Program-made: the position numbers and the translations under genes
Part shown: in pieces, positions 1 to 8,559 of the stretch
Position numbering within the stretch: position 1 is the first letter of the stretch
Layout: the number at the start of each line of letters is the position of its first letter
DNA from: Trichomonas vaginalis G3
Lineage: Eukaryota; Parabasalia; Trichomonadida; Trichomonadidae
NCBI RefSeq assembly: GCF_026262505.1
Contig: NC_067208.1
Coordinates: 12,533,962-12,597,961, forward strand
Length of the DNA: 64,000 nt
Direction of reading: 5' to 3'
Notes under the pieces: generated by a model
The model's database searches: none
Seen by the model: only the letters and a program-made list of their open reading frames with translations
What the model was told of the DNA's origin: nothing

Positions 1-183
1 CCATTTTAAGATAAGTGAAAGTCTTACCCGACCCAGGTGGTGCAATTAGACCTGTTATACCATTCTGAGCAAATAAGAACTTTTCATGTATAGGCTTTAT
101 CTGAGCATTTTCTAACTTCCTCTTGTTCTTGTTTAAAACATTCTCAAATTTCTTGTCAATGTCAGCAAACTTTTTTCTAACAT
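1..183 (-). CDS. Packaging ATPase, N-terminal part (cut by window start)
   Basis: This is the amino-terminal end of the ATPase described fully at 37000-37781. It includes the zero-frame ATG at 183, the heptamer at 145-151 and the Walker A segment APPGSGKT. The window begins within the codons just after Walker A. Confidence 0.8.
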
Positions 184-219
184 ATTTTTAGAAAAATTAA
201 AATTTTTATCTTTTAGAAA

Positions 220-672
220 ATGTCTAGCGATTTCGCTATCTATATTCGAGACAAGCTTTTCGACAGCAAAACATCTGTAGACCATAAAACCTTACATAAT
301 GTAAACAAGAAAGGTGAATTTGTTCTAAAGTTCTGTTTCTGGGAATATGACAAGAACCATAAAACATTACAAAGAGCAGTCTTAAAATTTGTCAATGACA
401 GACTTGTTGACAGAGATGACGCCGATTGGAAAGATGAAGTCCAACAAAAGTTCTTAGAATGCAAAGAAGACACATGCGCTGTTCTTGAAGATGAAATAGA
501 AAACAGAATAGAAGAGCTATTAAAGGACAAAGAACTTTTACATAGATATGGTTCTGAGAAATTTGACATATCTCCACCAGAGAAGAAGAAGAAAGAAAAG
601 AAAGAAAAGAAAGTAGAAGAAGAGAAGAAAGAACCAGAGCCAATTCCACCGAAGAAGAAATTTGACATGTAA
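220..672 (+). CDS. 150-aa protein with Lys/Glu-rich tail, copy 1
   Basis: Intact copy of the gene described at 37818-38270; the predicted protein is identical. It lies divergently 36 bases from the ATPase start. Confidence 0.75.
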   Translation: MSSDFAIYIRDKLFDSKTSVDHKTLHNVNKKGEFVLKFCFWEYDKNHKTLQRAVLKFVNDRLVDRDDADWKDEVQQKFLECKEDTCAVLEDEIENRIEELLKDKELLHRYGSEKFDISPPEKKKKEKKEKKVEEEKKEPEPIPPKKKFDM

Positions 673-688
673 AAATAAAATTTTATTT

Positions 689-1077
689 TTAGAACATTTC
701 TGGGTCAATGTCAATGTTCTCTTCCTCTTTAGGAGTAAACACTGGCTTAGACTCTAATAGCTTTTTACCCAATTTACCTTGAACTTCTACAACTTTAGAC
801 TCATAATATTCATAGTCGTCTGTCTTCTTTGGTTCATAAGGTATAACAAGTTTGTATGCTTTGCCTTCTTTAAGGTTTGAGAACCTTCTGTCAAAACTTT
901 CTTTGACTGCTAACAAACCTTCTATGTCTAAGTCTTCAAATTTCGCACCATTTTAGTCACAATAGCAAACTTAACTGGTTCGATGTTCCAAACTTTGCTG
1001 AATGAAGACTTTTCAAAATGGTAGAAATAAACATTCAAATATGTGAATGGGTCTAGTTCTTCTTTAACTCCTGACAT
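689..1077 (-). CDS. 129-aa protein with putative -1 frameshift, copy 1
   Basis: Copy of the gene described at 38287-38675. The zero-frame ATG is at 1077, the A_AAT_TTG heptamer at 937-943, the zero-frame stop two codons later, and the -1 frame ends at 689. Confidence 0.65.
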
Positions 1078-1143
1078 GTACTTGTTTACTGAAATCTATT
1101 TCGTCATCTTTTCTATCGGATAAAAAATATTTTTTTTTAAAAT

Positions 1144-2379
1144 TTACTCAGAAAAAATTTTCTTTGTATATACACCATTCTGAACATCTAAAAGACTTTT
1201 GACATTTGCCAAGAATGTTCGTTTAGACGCTGGCATATAACCATACTCTTGACAATATTGTTTATACGAATCGTACAATGACCTTTCATCTAATGACACA
1301 AAGTCAGTTTCATCTACGAACAGTTCATAAACACTCTTGTTTGCTTCTAACAATGTTTGTCTCTCTTCGGTATGTGGAATTTGTCTTGGATTGAACTTAG
1401 AAATATCTAATGTCATGAAATATGAGAACAAGTGGTTGTAAAAGTCAGATGTCAAACATTCTGACAAAGCGTCAAAATATTCAGTATCTTGCATATGAGC
1501 TTCTGACGTTCTGACAACTACATATCTTCTGTCAGAACTTTCTAACTGCATCGGAACAGCATTGTTTGAAACCATAATGAAGTTTGCAACATTTTCACAA
1601 ACTCTTTGGTCTTTATACTTTCTTTCAACAACTCCAACTTTGTCTGTTATAAGACTCTTCAAAGCATCTGAGTTCAAAACTTTTGTTGTATCTATACTTT
1701 GAAGTTCATTGCAAACTATAAGTTTCATATTCTCTATTGAGGAGTTAAACTTGCCACAGATGTTTTCTAAGTTTGTCATATTCGGATTCGAATAACCTTC
1801 TAACAGTTTGCACAAAATATCTGTAAAGAAAGTATTCTTACCAGTTCCTTGTTTTCCAATTATAATGAGAGCAGTTTCATTTTTAGCACTTGGATGTTGT
1901 AAGATATTTGCAAACCAACATAAGATATACTCATAAACCTTTTCGTTTCCATTGCATATAATTTCTTTGACATGGTCTAACCAAGCTTCTATAATACTGT
2001 GTTTCCATTCTACTTGTTCGTATTTATATCCAGTGAAGATAGAATAGAAGTTTGGAGAAGGTGTATAGAACTTTATACCTCGAACTGAAAAATCTTCTAA
2101 CTTTGACAATAAGATATCCCAAGCATCTAACATCTTCATGCCAACTTGTACAACTTTTATTTTCTTAAGTTTCTGTCTACATTCTTGTTCAGACACTATT
2201 GTTGCTCTTGGTTTGTTAAAGACAACATCCCATTCTTTCATGACATAACATTCTGGGGCAGAGTCAACATAAATGACTAAACGTTTCAAATTCTCGACTG
2301 CTTTGTTATAGTCTCTAAATGGACACATATTTCTGAATGCTTGGAAGTCATAAAAATCTGAAACATCTATTCTGTACAT
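1144..2379 (-). CDS. Superfamily 3 helicase, copy 1
   Basis: Intact 411-aa copy of the helicase described at 38742-39977. It has the majority residues Val-Pro after the sensor motif, where the copy at 38742 has Cys-Ser. Confidence 0.9.
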   Translation of the reverse strand: MYRIDVSDFYDFQAFRNMCPFRDYNKAVENLKRLVIYVDSAPECYVMKEWDVVFNKPRATIVSEQECRQKLKKIKVVQVGMKMLDAWDILLSKLEDFSVRGIKFYTPSPNFYSIFTGYKYEQVEWKHSIIEAWLDHVKEIICNGNEKVYEYILCWFANILQHPSAKNETALIIIGKQGTGKNTFFTDILCKLLEGYSNPNMTNLENICGKFNSSIENMKLIVCNELQSIDTTKVLNSDALKSLITDKVGVVERKYKDQRVCENVANFIMVSNNAVPMQLESSDRRYVVVRTSEAHMQDTEYFDALSECLTSDFYNHLFSYFMTLDISKFNPRQIPHTEERQTLLEANKSVYELFVDETDFVSLDERSLYDSYKQYCQEYGYMPASKRTFLANVKSLLDVQNGVYTKKIFSE

Positions 2380-2409
2380 TTTTATAAAAATAAAAAAAAT
2401 ATTATTTTT

Positions 2410-3207
2410 TTATTCTTGACTTTGTTGTTCCATTTGTTGCATTTGTTGTTCTTGAGCTATTTGTTGTTGAAGTTGTTCTTGTAATACAATACTTTCACCA
2501 GTTGCATCTTCCAATTCGAAACTTTCTGCCGTCATTGACAAATACATAGGACATAAAAGTTTTACAGGAACAAAGTTTGCGTCAACTAATGTCAACGTTA
2601 TACTTGCCAAAGTGTTTGAGTTCACTAAGGTTGAAAATTCTGCATTCGAATGAACAATAGGCAAACCAGCAGAGAAAGTATTGTTTATACGCATAAGTAT
2701 CTTTTGGTCATAATAGTTTCTGTCGACATTCGAATAACACTTTGAACCTAAGTTTGAAACAATATATAAGATTGGTGTGCTTAATGTCAATGGAATAGAC
2801 ATTCCTTGTATGACACCTTTTCCTGTTATAGGAAACTGTTGGTAGTAAAAACCAGAAATAAGTTTTGTATTATAGCTCATATCGTTTATAGTAAACTCAG
2901 TCGGACATCCAAACATAATGAAACCTGCTCTAGTTGCAGCACATGTTACACCCGTACTTAAAGTATTAAATAAGTCAACAAAACCTGTTGGTGGTATATC
3001 TGAGTAAGTATCTTCAAAGGAGTATTTTTTACCATTCACAACAATAAAGTCTTCTGGTGTCAAAAGAGCAAAACAGGCTTTAGTCGTCATTGTGTTTAAG
3101 GTTAGTTTACAATATCGTCCTTGAGGACTTTGTAAGTTTGTTGTTATAGAATTATATGACTCAGGGTTTTTAGTCGTAATAGTATAAACCATTATGTCTT
3201 CTGCCAT
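2410..3207 (-). CDS. Probable penton (minor capsid) protein, copy 1
   Basis: Intact 265-aa copy of the protein described at 40009-40806. Its ATG lies four bases beyond the stop codon of the upstream 192-aa gene. Confidence 0.65.
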   Translation of the reverse strand: MAEDIMVYTITTKNPESYNSITTNLQSPQGRYCKLTLNTMTTKACFALLTPEDFIVVNGKKYSFEDTYSDIPPTGFVDLFNTLSTGVTCAATRAGFIMFGCPTEFTINDMSYNTKLISGFYYQQFPITGKGVIQGMSIPLTLSTPILYIVSNLGSKCYSNVDRNYYDQKILMRINNTFSAGLPIVHSNAEFSTLVNSNTLASITLTLVDANFVPVKLLCPMYLSMTAESFELEDATGESIVLQEQLQQQIAQEQQMQQMEQQSQE

Positions 3208-3211
3208 TTAC

Positions 3212-3780
3212 TTAGCAAATAAACTTTAATGAAATGTTGTGGTCGTCAAATATTTTTATAACGTCTGGGAAACTATATTTTAAGTTCAACGTTTCACCTC
3301 CTTTCATAACGTATATCTTGTCAATGACATTATATGAAACACCACAGCAACCAATGTCGGGTTCTATTTCTTTGATGTTTATATCGTCTGCCTCTGTCAA
3401 AAGTTTCAATAGTTCTTTCAAAACTTCATGAGGTGCAATGACATATGAGTTCACTTTTACAGGGTTGTGTTCGCCCAAGTTTAACATTATACTTAAAGCT
3501 TGACAAATTCTCCTGAGTTTGAAGTCTTTCAGTTGTTGGTAGTCGTTTCGAATATCTGCAACAGAACTTAAGTCTCTGTTAACTTCAGGATAGGTTCTTT
3601 TACAGGAACAATTGTTATACCATCTTCGTCTTCGTATGGTTTCCCCACTTCAACATCTCTGTCTTTGACATTGACAATAACACTTTGACTGTTTGTTTGG
3701 GTTGGTGAATTTAACTTAACATCTGCCACCGCCATTAAACCTTTTGAAACACTTACGCTTCTATTTTTCGGAAATGACAT
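3212..3780 (-). pseudogene. 192-aa protein gene, copy 1, broken by three small deletions
   Basis: Compared with the intact copy at 40811-41389, this copy lacks 10 bases: 2 near 3507, 4 near 3525 and 4 near 3593. The net loss shifts the frame, so only the first ~60 and last ~90 residues remain in separate frames. All three deletions fall within about 90 bases and about 1.2 kb from a contig end, so assembly error is as likely as true mutation. Confidence 0.7.
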
Positions 3781-3798
3781 TTTACTTAGAATAAAAAG

Positions 3799-4218
3799 AT
3801 GGACGTATTCGGATATCTTATTGAATTGAAGCAGAACAAAGTTTATACTCACAAACAATACAAATACATTGACAGAATAGTTCTTTACACAAACAATGGA
3901 AAATGTTATAGAATAGCAGTCTTTGCTGAACCTAAATATTTTCATAAAGCAAAGAAAGTTGGTATAACTGAAATGGTGAAAGTTCTTGAAGCAGACAAAA
4001 ATATAACTTCAAAACTTACAGATATTACTAAAGGAAAGTTTATAATACAATATTATGTCAAAACTGGCGTACTGTCAATATTTGACGGAGAGAAGTCAGT
4101 TCAAGAACAACTTACTGACCTGCTGCCAAAATCTGCTCGATGGAAGCTGTCGTTATGCCAATCTGAGGAGCCCCAGCAGGTTTCATCGAACGAATCTTCA
4201 AAAGAGCATCTTCCGTGA
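3799..4218 (+). CDS. 139-aa protein, copy 1
   Basis: Intact copy of the gene described at 41408-41827. It starts 18 bases from the divergent 192-aa gene and overlaps the 3' end of the capsid gene tail-to-tail. Confidence 0.6.
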   Translation: MDVFGYLIELKQNKVYTHKQYKYIDRIVLYTNNGKCYRIAVFAEPKYFHKAKKVGITEMVKVLEADKNITSKLTDITKGKFIIQYYVKTGVLSIFDGEKSVQEQLTDLLPKSARWKLSLCQSEEPQQVSSNESSKEHLP

Positions 4219-4796
4219 AAAGTGCTATTGGTTTTGTAAACTTCTTTGCTCTCAATTCATCTGGACCGTCTCTGTCACCAGTATATTGTATTTGAACTGT
4301 ACCAACAGTTGAAATACTACCCATAAAGTCTTCTGAGTCAGCAAATGGAATGCCAAGCCAAAAGTTTGAACGGTCTCCATTTGTATATTGAGTTTTTTGA
4401 CCTCCTGTATGAGTCCATACTTTCACATATGGCATAATAGAACTTTGCATTTCAGGGTTAATAGTTGTTGTGAAGTTGTTGTTAAAGTTCATAGCATCTA
4501 ATGTCAAGTTGTATGACCTCATATCCTCAACTGTAGAATATTCTTCTCTTGGATAATATTTGCCATCTATGTTTATATGATATTTAATACCAGGGTTGTA
4601 GAAACAAGAATAGTCATTTATAGTTCGTCTGAACAGTACAAACATAGTATCTGCATGTTTCATTGCAGTTGTTAAAGCAATATCTGTTCTTGCACCTGCG
4701 GCTCCTGGATTTTGGTTTCCAACTTCACCTGCAAAGTCTTTGACAGATATTTGGTGTATAGGGAACATAAGTGGAACTGCAATATATTTGGCAGCT
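4112..4796 (-). CDS. Major capsid protein, C-terminal part (cut by gap)
   Basis: This is the carboxy-terminal ~228 residues of the capsid protein described at 41721-43331. The reading frame runs directly into the run of Ns, so the upstream part is missing from the assembly and the gene itself is not shown to be truncated. Confidence 0.9.
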
Positions 4797-4896
4797 NNNN
4801 NNNNNNNNNNNNNNNNNNNNNNNNNNNNNNNNNNNNNNNNNNNNNNNNNNNNNNNNNNNNNNNNNNNNNNNNNNNNNNNNNNNNNNNNNNNNNNNN
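4797..4896. other. Assembly gap of 100 Ns
   Basis: Exactly 100 Ns, a placeholder length. The left flank matches unit position 42405 (inside the capsid gene) and the right flank matches 46359 (inside the long protein gene). About 3.95 kb of the unit should lie here. Confidence 0.98.
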
Positions 4897-5292
4897 CTCT
4901 ACGTTTAACTCATTTAGTTTCTTTGTCTGTCTGTCATATTCTAGTTTCTTTTCGTTTTCACTTATTTGTTTCTGTATGTCTATGTTTGACTTTTTGACAT
5001 CTGTTATTTGATTTTTGAGTGAACTCAAATTCATTTGACTTTGAGGGTTATAAGCTGTTCCGTCTGCAGCTCCACCATAGCCTGCCATTTTCGCTAAAAG
5101 TGCCGCTCTTAAACCTCCACTCTGTGCACCAATAACTCGGTTTAAAAGCATAGGGTTGCTTGACATTTGTTGCAACATAGTGGGGTCATTCATCATTTGT
5201 TGTTGCAACTGTTGTTGTGGTGTCAGTTTTACTATTGGATGTTTCAATGCTCCCTTCCTCTTACGTATATTCTTACGTAGCTTACGTGGCAT
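4897..5292 (-). CDS. Long structural/scaffold-like protein, N-terminal part (cut by gap)
   Basis: First ~132 residues of the ~1085-aa protein described at 30067-33309, beginning with the basic N-terminus at ATG 5292 and continuing into the coiled-coil region. The rest is lost in the gap. Confidence 0.85.
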
Positions 5293-5296
5293 TTTA

Positions 5297-5301
5297 AGTG
5301 A
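5297..5301 (-). promoter_or_regulatory. Trichomonad-type initiator TCACT before the long protein gene
   Basis: TCACT reads toward the ATG at 5292 and matches the trichomonad initiator consensus TCA(C/T)(T/A). The A lies seven bases upstream of the ATG, the usual short distance in that lineage. It recurs in the other copies. Confidence 0.5.
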
Positions 5302-5405
5302 AGTTAAAAAGCGGTTTTTGACAGATGTTTATATGACACTTTTTGTTCAGCACAAAAAACTACTCGGTCAAAGTGTTGTCAGTTTTGTAAAATAACCGTC
5401 CTATC

Positions 5406-5410
5406 TCATT
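5406..5410 (+). promoter_or_regulatory. Trichomonad-type initiator TCATT before the 50-aa gene
   Basis: TCATT lies just before the ATG at 5416 and fits the TCA(C/T)(T/A) consensus at the expected spacing. It supports the small open frame as a real gene. Confidence 0.5.
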
Positions 5411-5415
5411 CTATA

Positions 5416-5568
5416 ATGGAGAAAAGGCTTCTCAAAGTATACTTCCTTGGAATGCCTGTAACTTTTCCTGTAGCGACGATAGACCCTTACTTGTCCGGAC
5501 AAAGTTATACTATTTTGAGTGCTCTACAAAAAAGTCAACGGCGACGACTCTCAAAAACCGTTGTGTAA
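5416..5568 (+). CDS. 50-aa miniprotein
   Basis: A short frame opens with ATG five bases after a TCATT initiator and ends at a TAA. The product starts MEKRLLKVYFLGMPV and ends in a basic stretch with QRRRLSK. It is divergent from the long protein gene and lies upstream of the 299-aa gene in the same direction. The same frame is intact at 33431-33583 and 62826-62978, cut short at 46877, and damaged in the noisy copy. No family is recognised. A small basic protein beside the control region could be regulatory or DNA-binding, but that is inference. The alternative is a non-coding leader that happens to be open. Confidence 0.5.
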   Translation: MEKRLLKVYFLGMPVTFPVATIDPYLSGQSYTILSALQKSQRRRLSKTVV

Positions 5569-5701
5569 AAAGTTTTACCGTTGGACAAAAAAGTATATAT
5601 AGAAAACAAAAAACGTTTATAGTTCATTCAATATTTGAGATAAACCGTTTTTCTAACGGTAACTATTAAATAAAATAAAAAAATAGAGGGGGTTACCGTT
5701 G
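5536..5701. promoter_or_regulatory. Cluster of CAACGG/TAACGG motifs in the control region
   Basis: Five YAACGG hexamers occur on either strand: 5536-5541 (+), 5558-5563 (-), 5578-5583 (-), 5654-5659 (+) and 5696-5701 (-). YAAC(G/T)G is the classical Myb recognition core, and trichomonads are known for large Myb families acting at promoters. The cluster also resembles replication iterons. A TATATATA stretch lies near 5593. The same arrangement recurs in every unit. Confidence 0.4.
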
Positions 5702-5726
5702 ACGAAAACGGTTTATCTCAAATATT
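5630..5726. repeat. Near-perfect ~35-bp inverted repeat with AT-rich centre
   Basis: The left arm 5630-5663 and right arm 5692-5726 are reverse complements except for a small difference near TTTCTAACGG versus TTGACGAAAA. The 28-base centre is AT-rich. The repeat sits between the 50-aa and 299-aa genes. It could be an origin, a promoter operator, or the fused terminal repeats of two abutting elements. Confidence 0.85.
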
Positions 5727-5751
5727 TAAATATCTGTCTTTTTTGGTCAGT

Positions 5752-5756
5752 TCATT
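5752..5756 (+). promoter_or_regulatory. Trichomonad-type initiator TCATT before the 299-aa gene
   Basis: TCATT with its A eleven bases before the ATG at 5765. It decides the start: the open frame extends further upstream to 5699, but only through a TTG in the inverted repeat. Confidence 0.55.
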
Positions 5757-5764
5757 TTTATCTA

Positions 5765-6664
5765 ATGGAAGCCAACGCTGTTAACCACAATTCAAACATT
5801 AACAATTCTCAACCGCTAACCAAAGCCAAAGCTCCACAACCTCCAAGAACTGGCACAGCGGTTAGAATAACCACCAAAAAGTCTAACAGCGAATTAAGAG
5901 AAATTCTTCAACAAATTTGCTCTAAATATCTCAAAGACGCCGAAGAAAACACACAACCAGACGCTACATACAATACTCAGTTCTGTGAAGTTCTGAACAA
6001 AGCAATTACTAGTTCAATTGAACTTACTAAGACAATTCCAAGTCCAATTGAGCTTAGCGATGTCTTAGTTCAGTATTTTCCAACATTTACTAAGCTTATA
6101 ATGTTGAGAACTTTATACCAAGTTCGTCAAAATCTTCCTCGTTACATCCAACGGTCATTCGACAAGAGAATTGCCGAATTCCAAGTCTTTAGTTACGGAT
6201 ATGACGAAGATGAATACGTTGACGAGTTCGGAGACAACCGTACAAAATGGTTTGAATATTATACGACAACACAATTTGAATTCGACTTTCTCGAATTCAA
6301 CGCAGCAACCATTCATATCATTGCTCTTTACCTTTCCGAACAACAACAAGACCTCGCAGATGGAGATGTTGTTACTGTCGTCATGAAAACTCCTGAACAA
6401 TTCGGAAAAAAGAAGTCTCTAATTGCCAAATTCGTTCCAGGACATCAGCTTTTCCAACGCACAGAAGTCTTCTGTATTCCTGGAACTAAGTTCTTTGTCA
6501 GGAGCGAACTCAAAGAAAGATATAATGTGTCATTCAATTACACATTATATAATGTTTTCGACCCAGAAGAAGGCTTCTTCCCAGAAGCAATGGAGGAGGA
6601 AGAAGAGGAGGAAATACAAGACTCTATCCAAGAAGAGTCCTCCGAATTCACACCAGAAGACTAA
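5765..6664 (+). CDS. 299-aa protein of unknown function, copy 2
   Basis: Intact copy of the gene described at 33780-34679, with the start chosen by the TCATT initiator just upstream. Confidence 0.75.
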   Translation: MEANAVNHNSNINNSQPLTKAKAPQPPRTGTAVRITTKKSNSELREILQQICSKYLKDAEENTQPDATYNTQFCEVLNKAITSSIELTKTIPSPIELSDVLVQYFPTFTKLIMLRTLYQVRQNLPRYIQRSFDKRIAEFQVFSYGYDEDEYVDEFGDNRTKWFEYYTTTQFEFDFLEFNAATIHIIALYLSEQQQDLADGDVVTVVMKTPEQFGKKKSLIAKFVPGHQLFQRTEVFCIPGTKFFVRSELKERYNVSFNYTLYNVFDPEEGFFPEAMEEEEEEEIQDSIQEESSEFTPED

Positions 6665-6705
6665 CAATTTTCCGAATAAAAACTTCATTTATACTAAACA
6701 TCTTC

Positions 6706-6738
6706 GGGGCTAGAGGGCGCAACGCGCCTGGAAGCCCC
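6706..6738 (+). terminator. GC-rich stem-loop downstream of the 299-aa gene
   Basis: GGGGCT (6706-6711) pairs with AGCCCC (6733-6738), and inside it GGCGC (6716-6720) pairs with GCGCC (6724-6728) around a 3-base loop. It stands out in AT-rich surroundings, 41 bases after the stop codon. It could be a 3'-end processing structure or part of a small structured RNA. The terminator label is a best guess. Confidence 0.4.
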
Positions 6739-6829
6739 ACTTACCTGACCTAAATATTGAAGATATACATATTGTTATATTGTTTTGTAAAAGAATTTAT
6801 AGAACTTTTTAAAAAACTGTTTTTGCAAA

Positions 6830-6909
6830 AATCTCGGGAACATAATCCCCTCAATTTTATTTGAGAAATTCGTAAACTATTCAAAATTGAGAGCCATGTT
6901 CCCGAGATT
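6830..6909. repeat. 14-bp inverted repeat with nested 9-bp inverted repeat
   Basis: AATCTCGGGAACAT (6830-6843) is the exact reverse complement of 6896-6909. Inside it CTCAATTTT (6850-6858) pairs with AAAATTGAG (6883-6891). The nested symmetry gives a long cruciform or an RNA hairpin of about 80 bases. Confidence 0.75.
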
Positions 6910-7368
6910 ATTGCATTACTATATTTTTGTATGTAGATTATGTTTTATAATTTAATCAGAATTAAGTAGCAATTGTACAATTGGCCAAACAAGATATATC
7001 GTCGTTCTTAAAACTTCATCAAATTGTTAAAAAAGTTAGAAGTAATGGATTAATGCTTGCTATACTCAATTTATGTTTTAATTTTTTTTATCAAATGTAA
7101 CATTGACAGCTACACAGAACTTCAACAATCATTTTCTTATTTATTGTAATATCGATAACTTAATAGAGACTGGTATGAAATTGCATAGTAAGTATATTCA
7201 AAATATGCTTTACACATTTTGATTTTTTTATTTCATTGCGCCATATGAATAATGCGTCTATTTTAAAGATATTACAAATTGTCAACTATTGGATTACGAG
7301 TCGATTTTGAATTTATTCAAAAAATTGAATATAAATCGACTTTAAATAGATTATTTTCAAAATTAATT

Positions 7369-8559
7369 TTAATATTCTTTATATACGTTCCAATTTCCAG
7401 TTTCTAATACTTTCAAACATTTTTCTATATGGAATAATGCATCGTTCACATTAATTGGTGAACCATATTCTAAATGATGAGCAGAGATTGAATCATATTG
7501 TAACTCAAATAATTTACAACTTAAACAGAAACCTGCCAGAGAATTTTCAGGGAAATTCGCTGTAACGCATATAACAACAGTATTGTCGGCCATAAAAATG
7601 CATTTACAAATGTTTGAACCTACAGGAGAGAAAAGAAACTTAATCTTTTTGAAATCCCTGGCGCATTCAATAAGATTTGTATGATTATCTGGAATAAATT
7701 TCCAATCAATTGTTGGGAACTTTGCTTTTGCTGAATTTATTACTTCATCAAGATTATGAATATGCCTTCTCTTGCCTTTAGGCCTGTTTGTAAAGCAGTA
7801 TTCAGATGGTGTAATTTTATCTAATTCGAATTTTTCATGCAAGAACCGTTTAAATCTGTAAGTGTTTGGCCCCCATTGACTGATGTAAAAGGTTCTATTT
7901 GCAAAACAATGGAGTATATCAGCCGAAATATATTCACCTTTATTTTTTGGTAAATATATTCTTCGATCTGGTAAAAAGCCTAGAAGATCCAGGAGTGTAT
8001 TATAGAGAAATGGCATTGAGAATACAATAATATGTGATCTCCTTCTAATTTCTTCAGGAATTAAAAATAGTGGAGTGAAAAAATCTTCAAATGAATGGCC
8101 AAAATTATATGTTGCCCATAAATATCCTGTAACAATAACCTCGCGGTAATGGCCTACAACACTTGCATTTGTAGCGTTCCTTTCAAAATCTGTTGGTTGG
8201 AAAATGGTGTTTTCATCAAGACCTACAGCACCATTAAAGCTAACATATGCTCTTTCAAGTCTATAGTGTGTAGTCTGAAGTGTCTTGTAATAAAAGTTGT
8301 AGTCGTGTGTTTCTTTCGGTTTTCTATATGAGAAATGGTATTGCGTAGGATCTTCTATTGTTTCATTTATATATCGTAATACTGGCCAATTTTTTTCTAG
8401 AGGCACATCAATTTTGCGCTTAACTTTAAAGAATGATGCCGGTGTCCAATCCGGAGTTTCATATCCGAATAAAGCAAATTCTGGATTATAAGAATAAATT
8501 TCTAGGGCTACAAGAAATGAACAACTTACTAGTAATGAGAAAAGATCGCAAATAAACAT
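7369..8559 (-). CDS. GT61/DUF563-type glycosyltransferase, copy 2
   Basis: Copy of the enzyme described at 35396-36580. A 6-base deletion at the stop codon relative to the other copies removes the usual TAA and adds two residues (Glu-Tyr) before the next stop. Confidence 0.8.
   Translation of the reverse strand: MFICDLFSLLVSCSFLVALEIYSYNPEFALFGYETPDWTPASFFKVKRKIDVPLEKNWPVLRYINETIEDPTQYHFSYRKPKETHDYNFYYKTLQTTHYRLERAYVSFNGAVGLDENTIFQPTDFERNATNASVVGHYREVIVTGYLWATYNFGHSFEDFFTPLFLIPEEIRRRSHIIVFSMPFLYNTLLDLLGFLPDRRIYLPKNKGEYISADILHCFANRTFYISQWGPNTYRFKRFLHEKFELDKITPSEYCFTNRPKGKRRHIHNLDEVINSAKAKFPTIDWKFIPDNHTNLIECARDFKKIKFLFSPVGSNICKCIFMADNTVVICVTANFPENSLAGFCLSCKLFELQYDSISAHHLEYGSPINVNDALFHIEKCLKVLETGNWNVYKEY

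Larger units (their letters stand above)
6665..7368. other. Intergenic region between the 299-aa gene and GT61
   Basis: About 700 bases, very AT-rich, with no convincing open frame. It holds a GC-rich hairpin (6706-6738), a 14-bp inverted repeat (6830-6909) and a 9-bp inverted repeat AGTCGATTT/AAATCGACT (7299-7341) near the end of the GT61 gene. It lies between element-type genes and the host-type GT61, so it may contain the element edge. Confidence 0.7.

Noticed and set aside
240-668. 142-aa and 85-aa minus-strand frames opposite the 150-aa gene, repeated in each unit
   Set aside because: They mirror the codon pattern of the 150-aa gene: the Phe/Ser-rich product is the antisense of its Lys/Glu tail, with no start signals.
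5699-5764. Longer start of the 299-aa gene at 5699
   Set aside because: A TTG start inside the inverted repeat; the initiator and ATG at 5765 fit better.
6739-6747. ACTTACCTG resembling the 5' end of U1 snRNA just after the hairpin
   Set aside because: A nine-base match is weak, and the following bases show no U1-like stem-loop I, Sm site or expected length.
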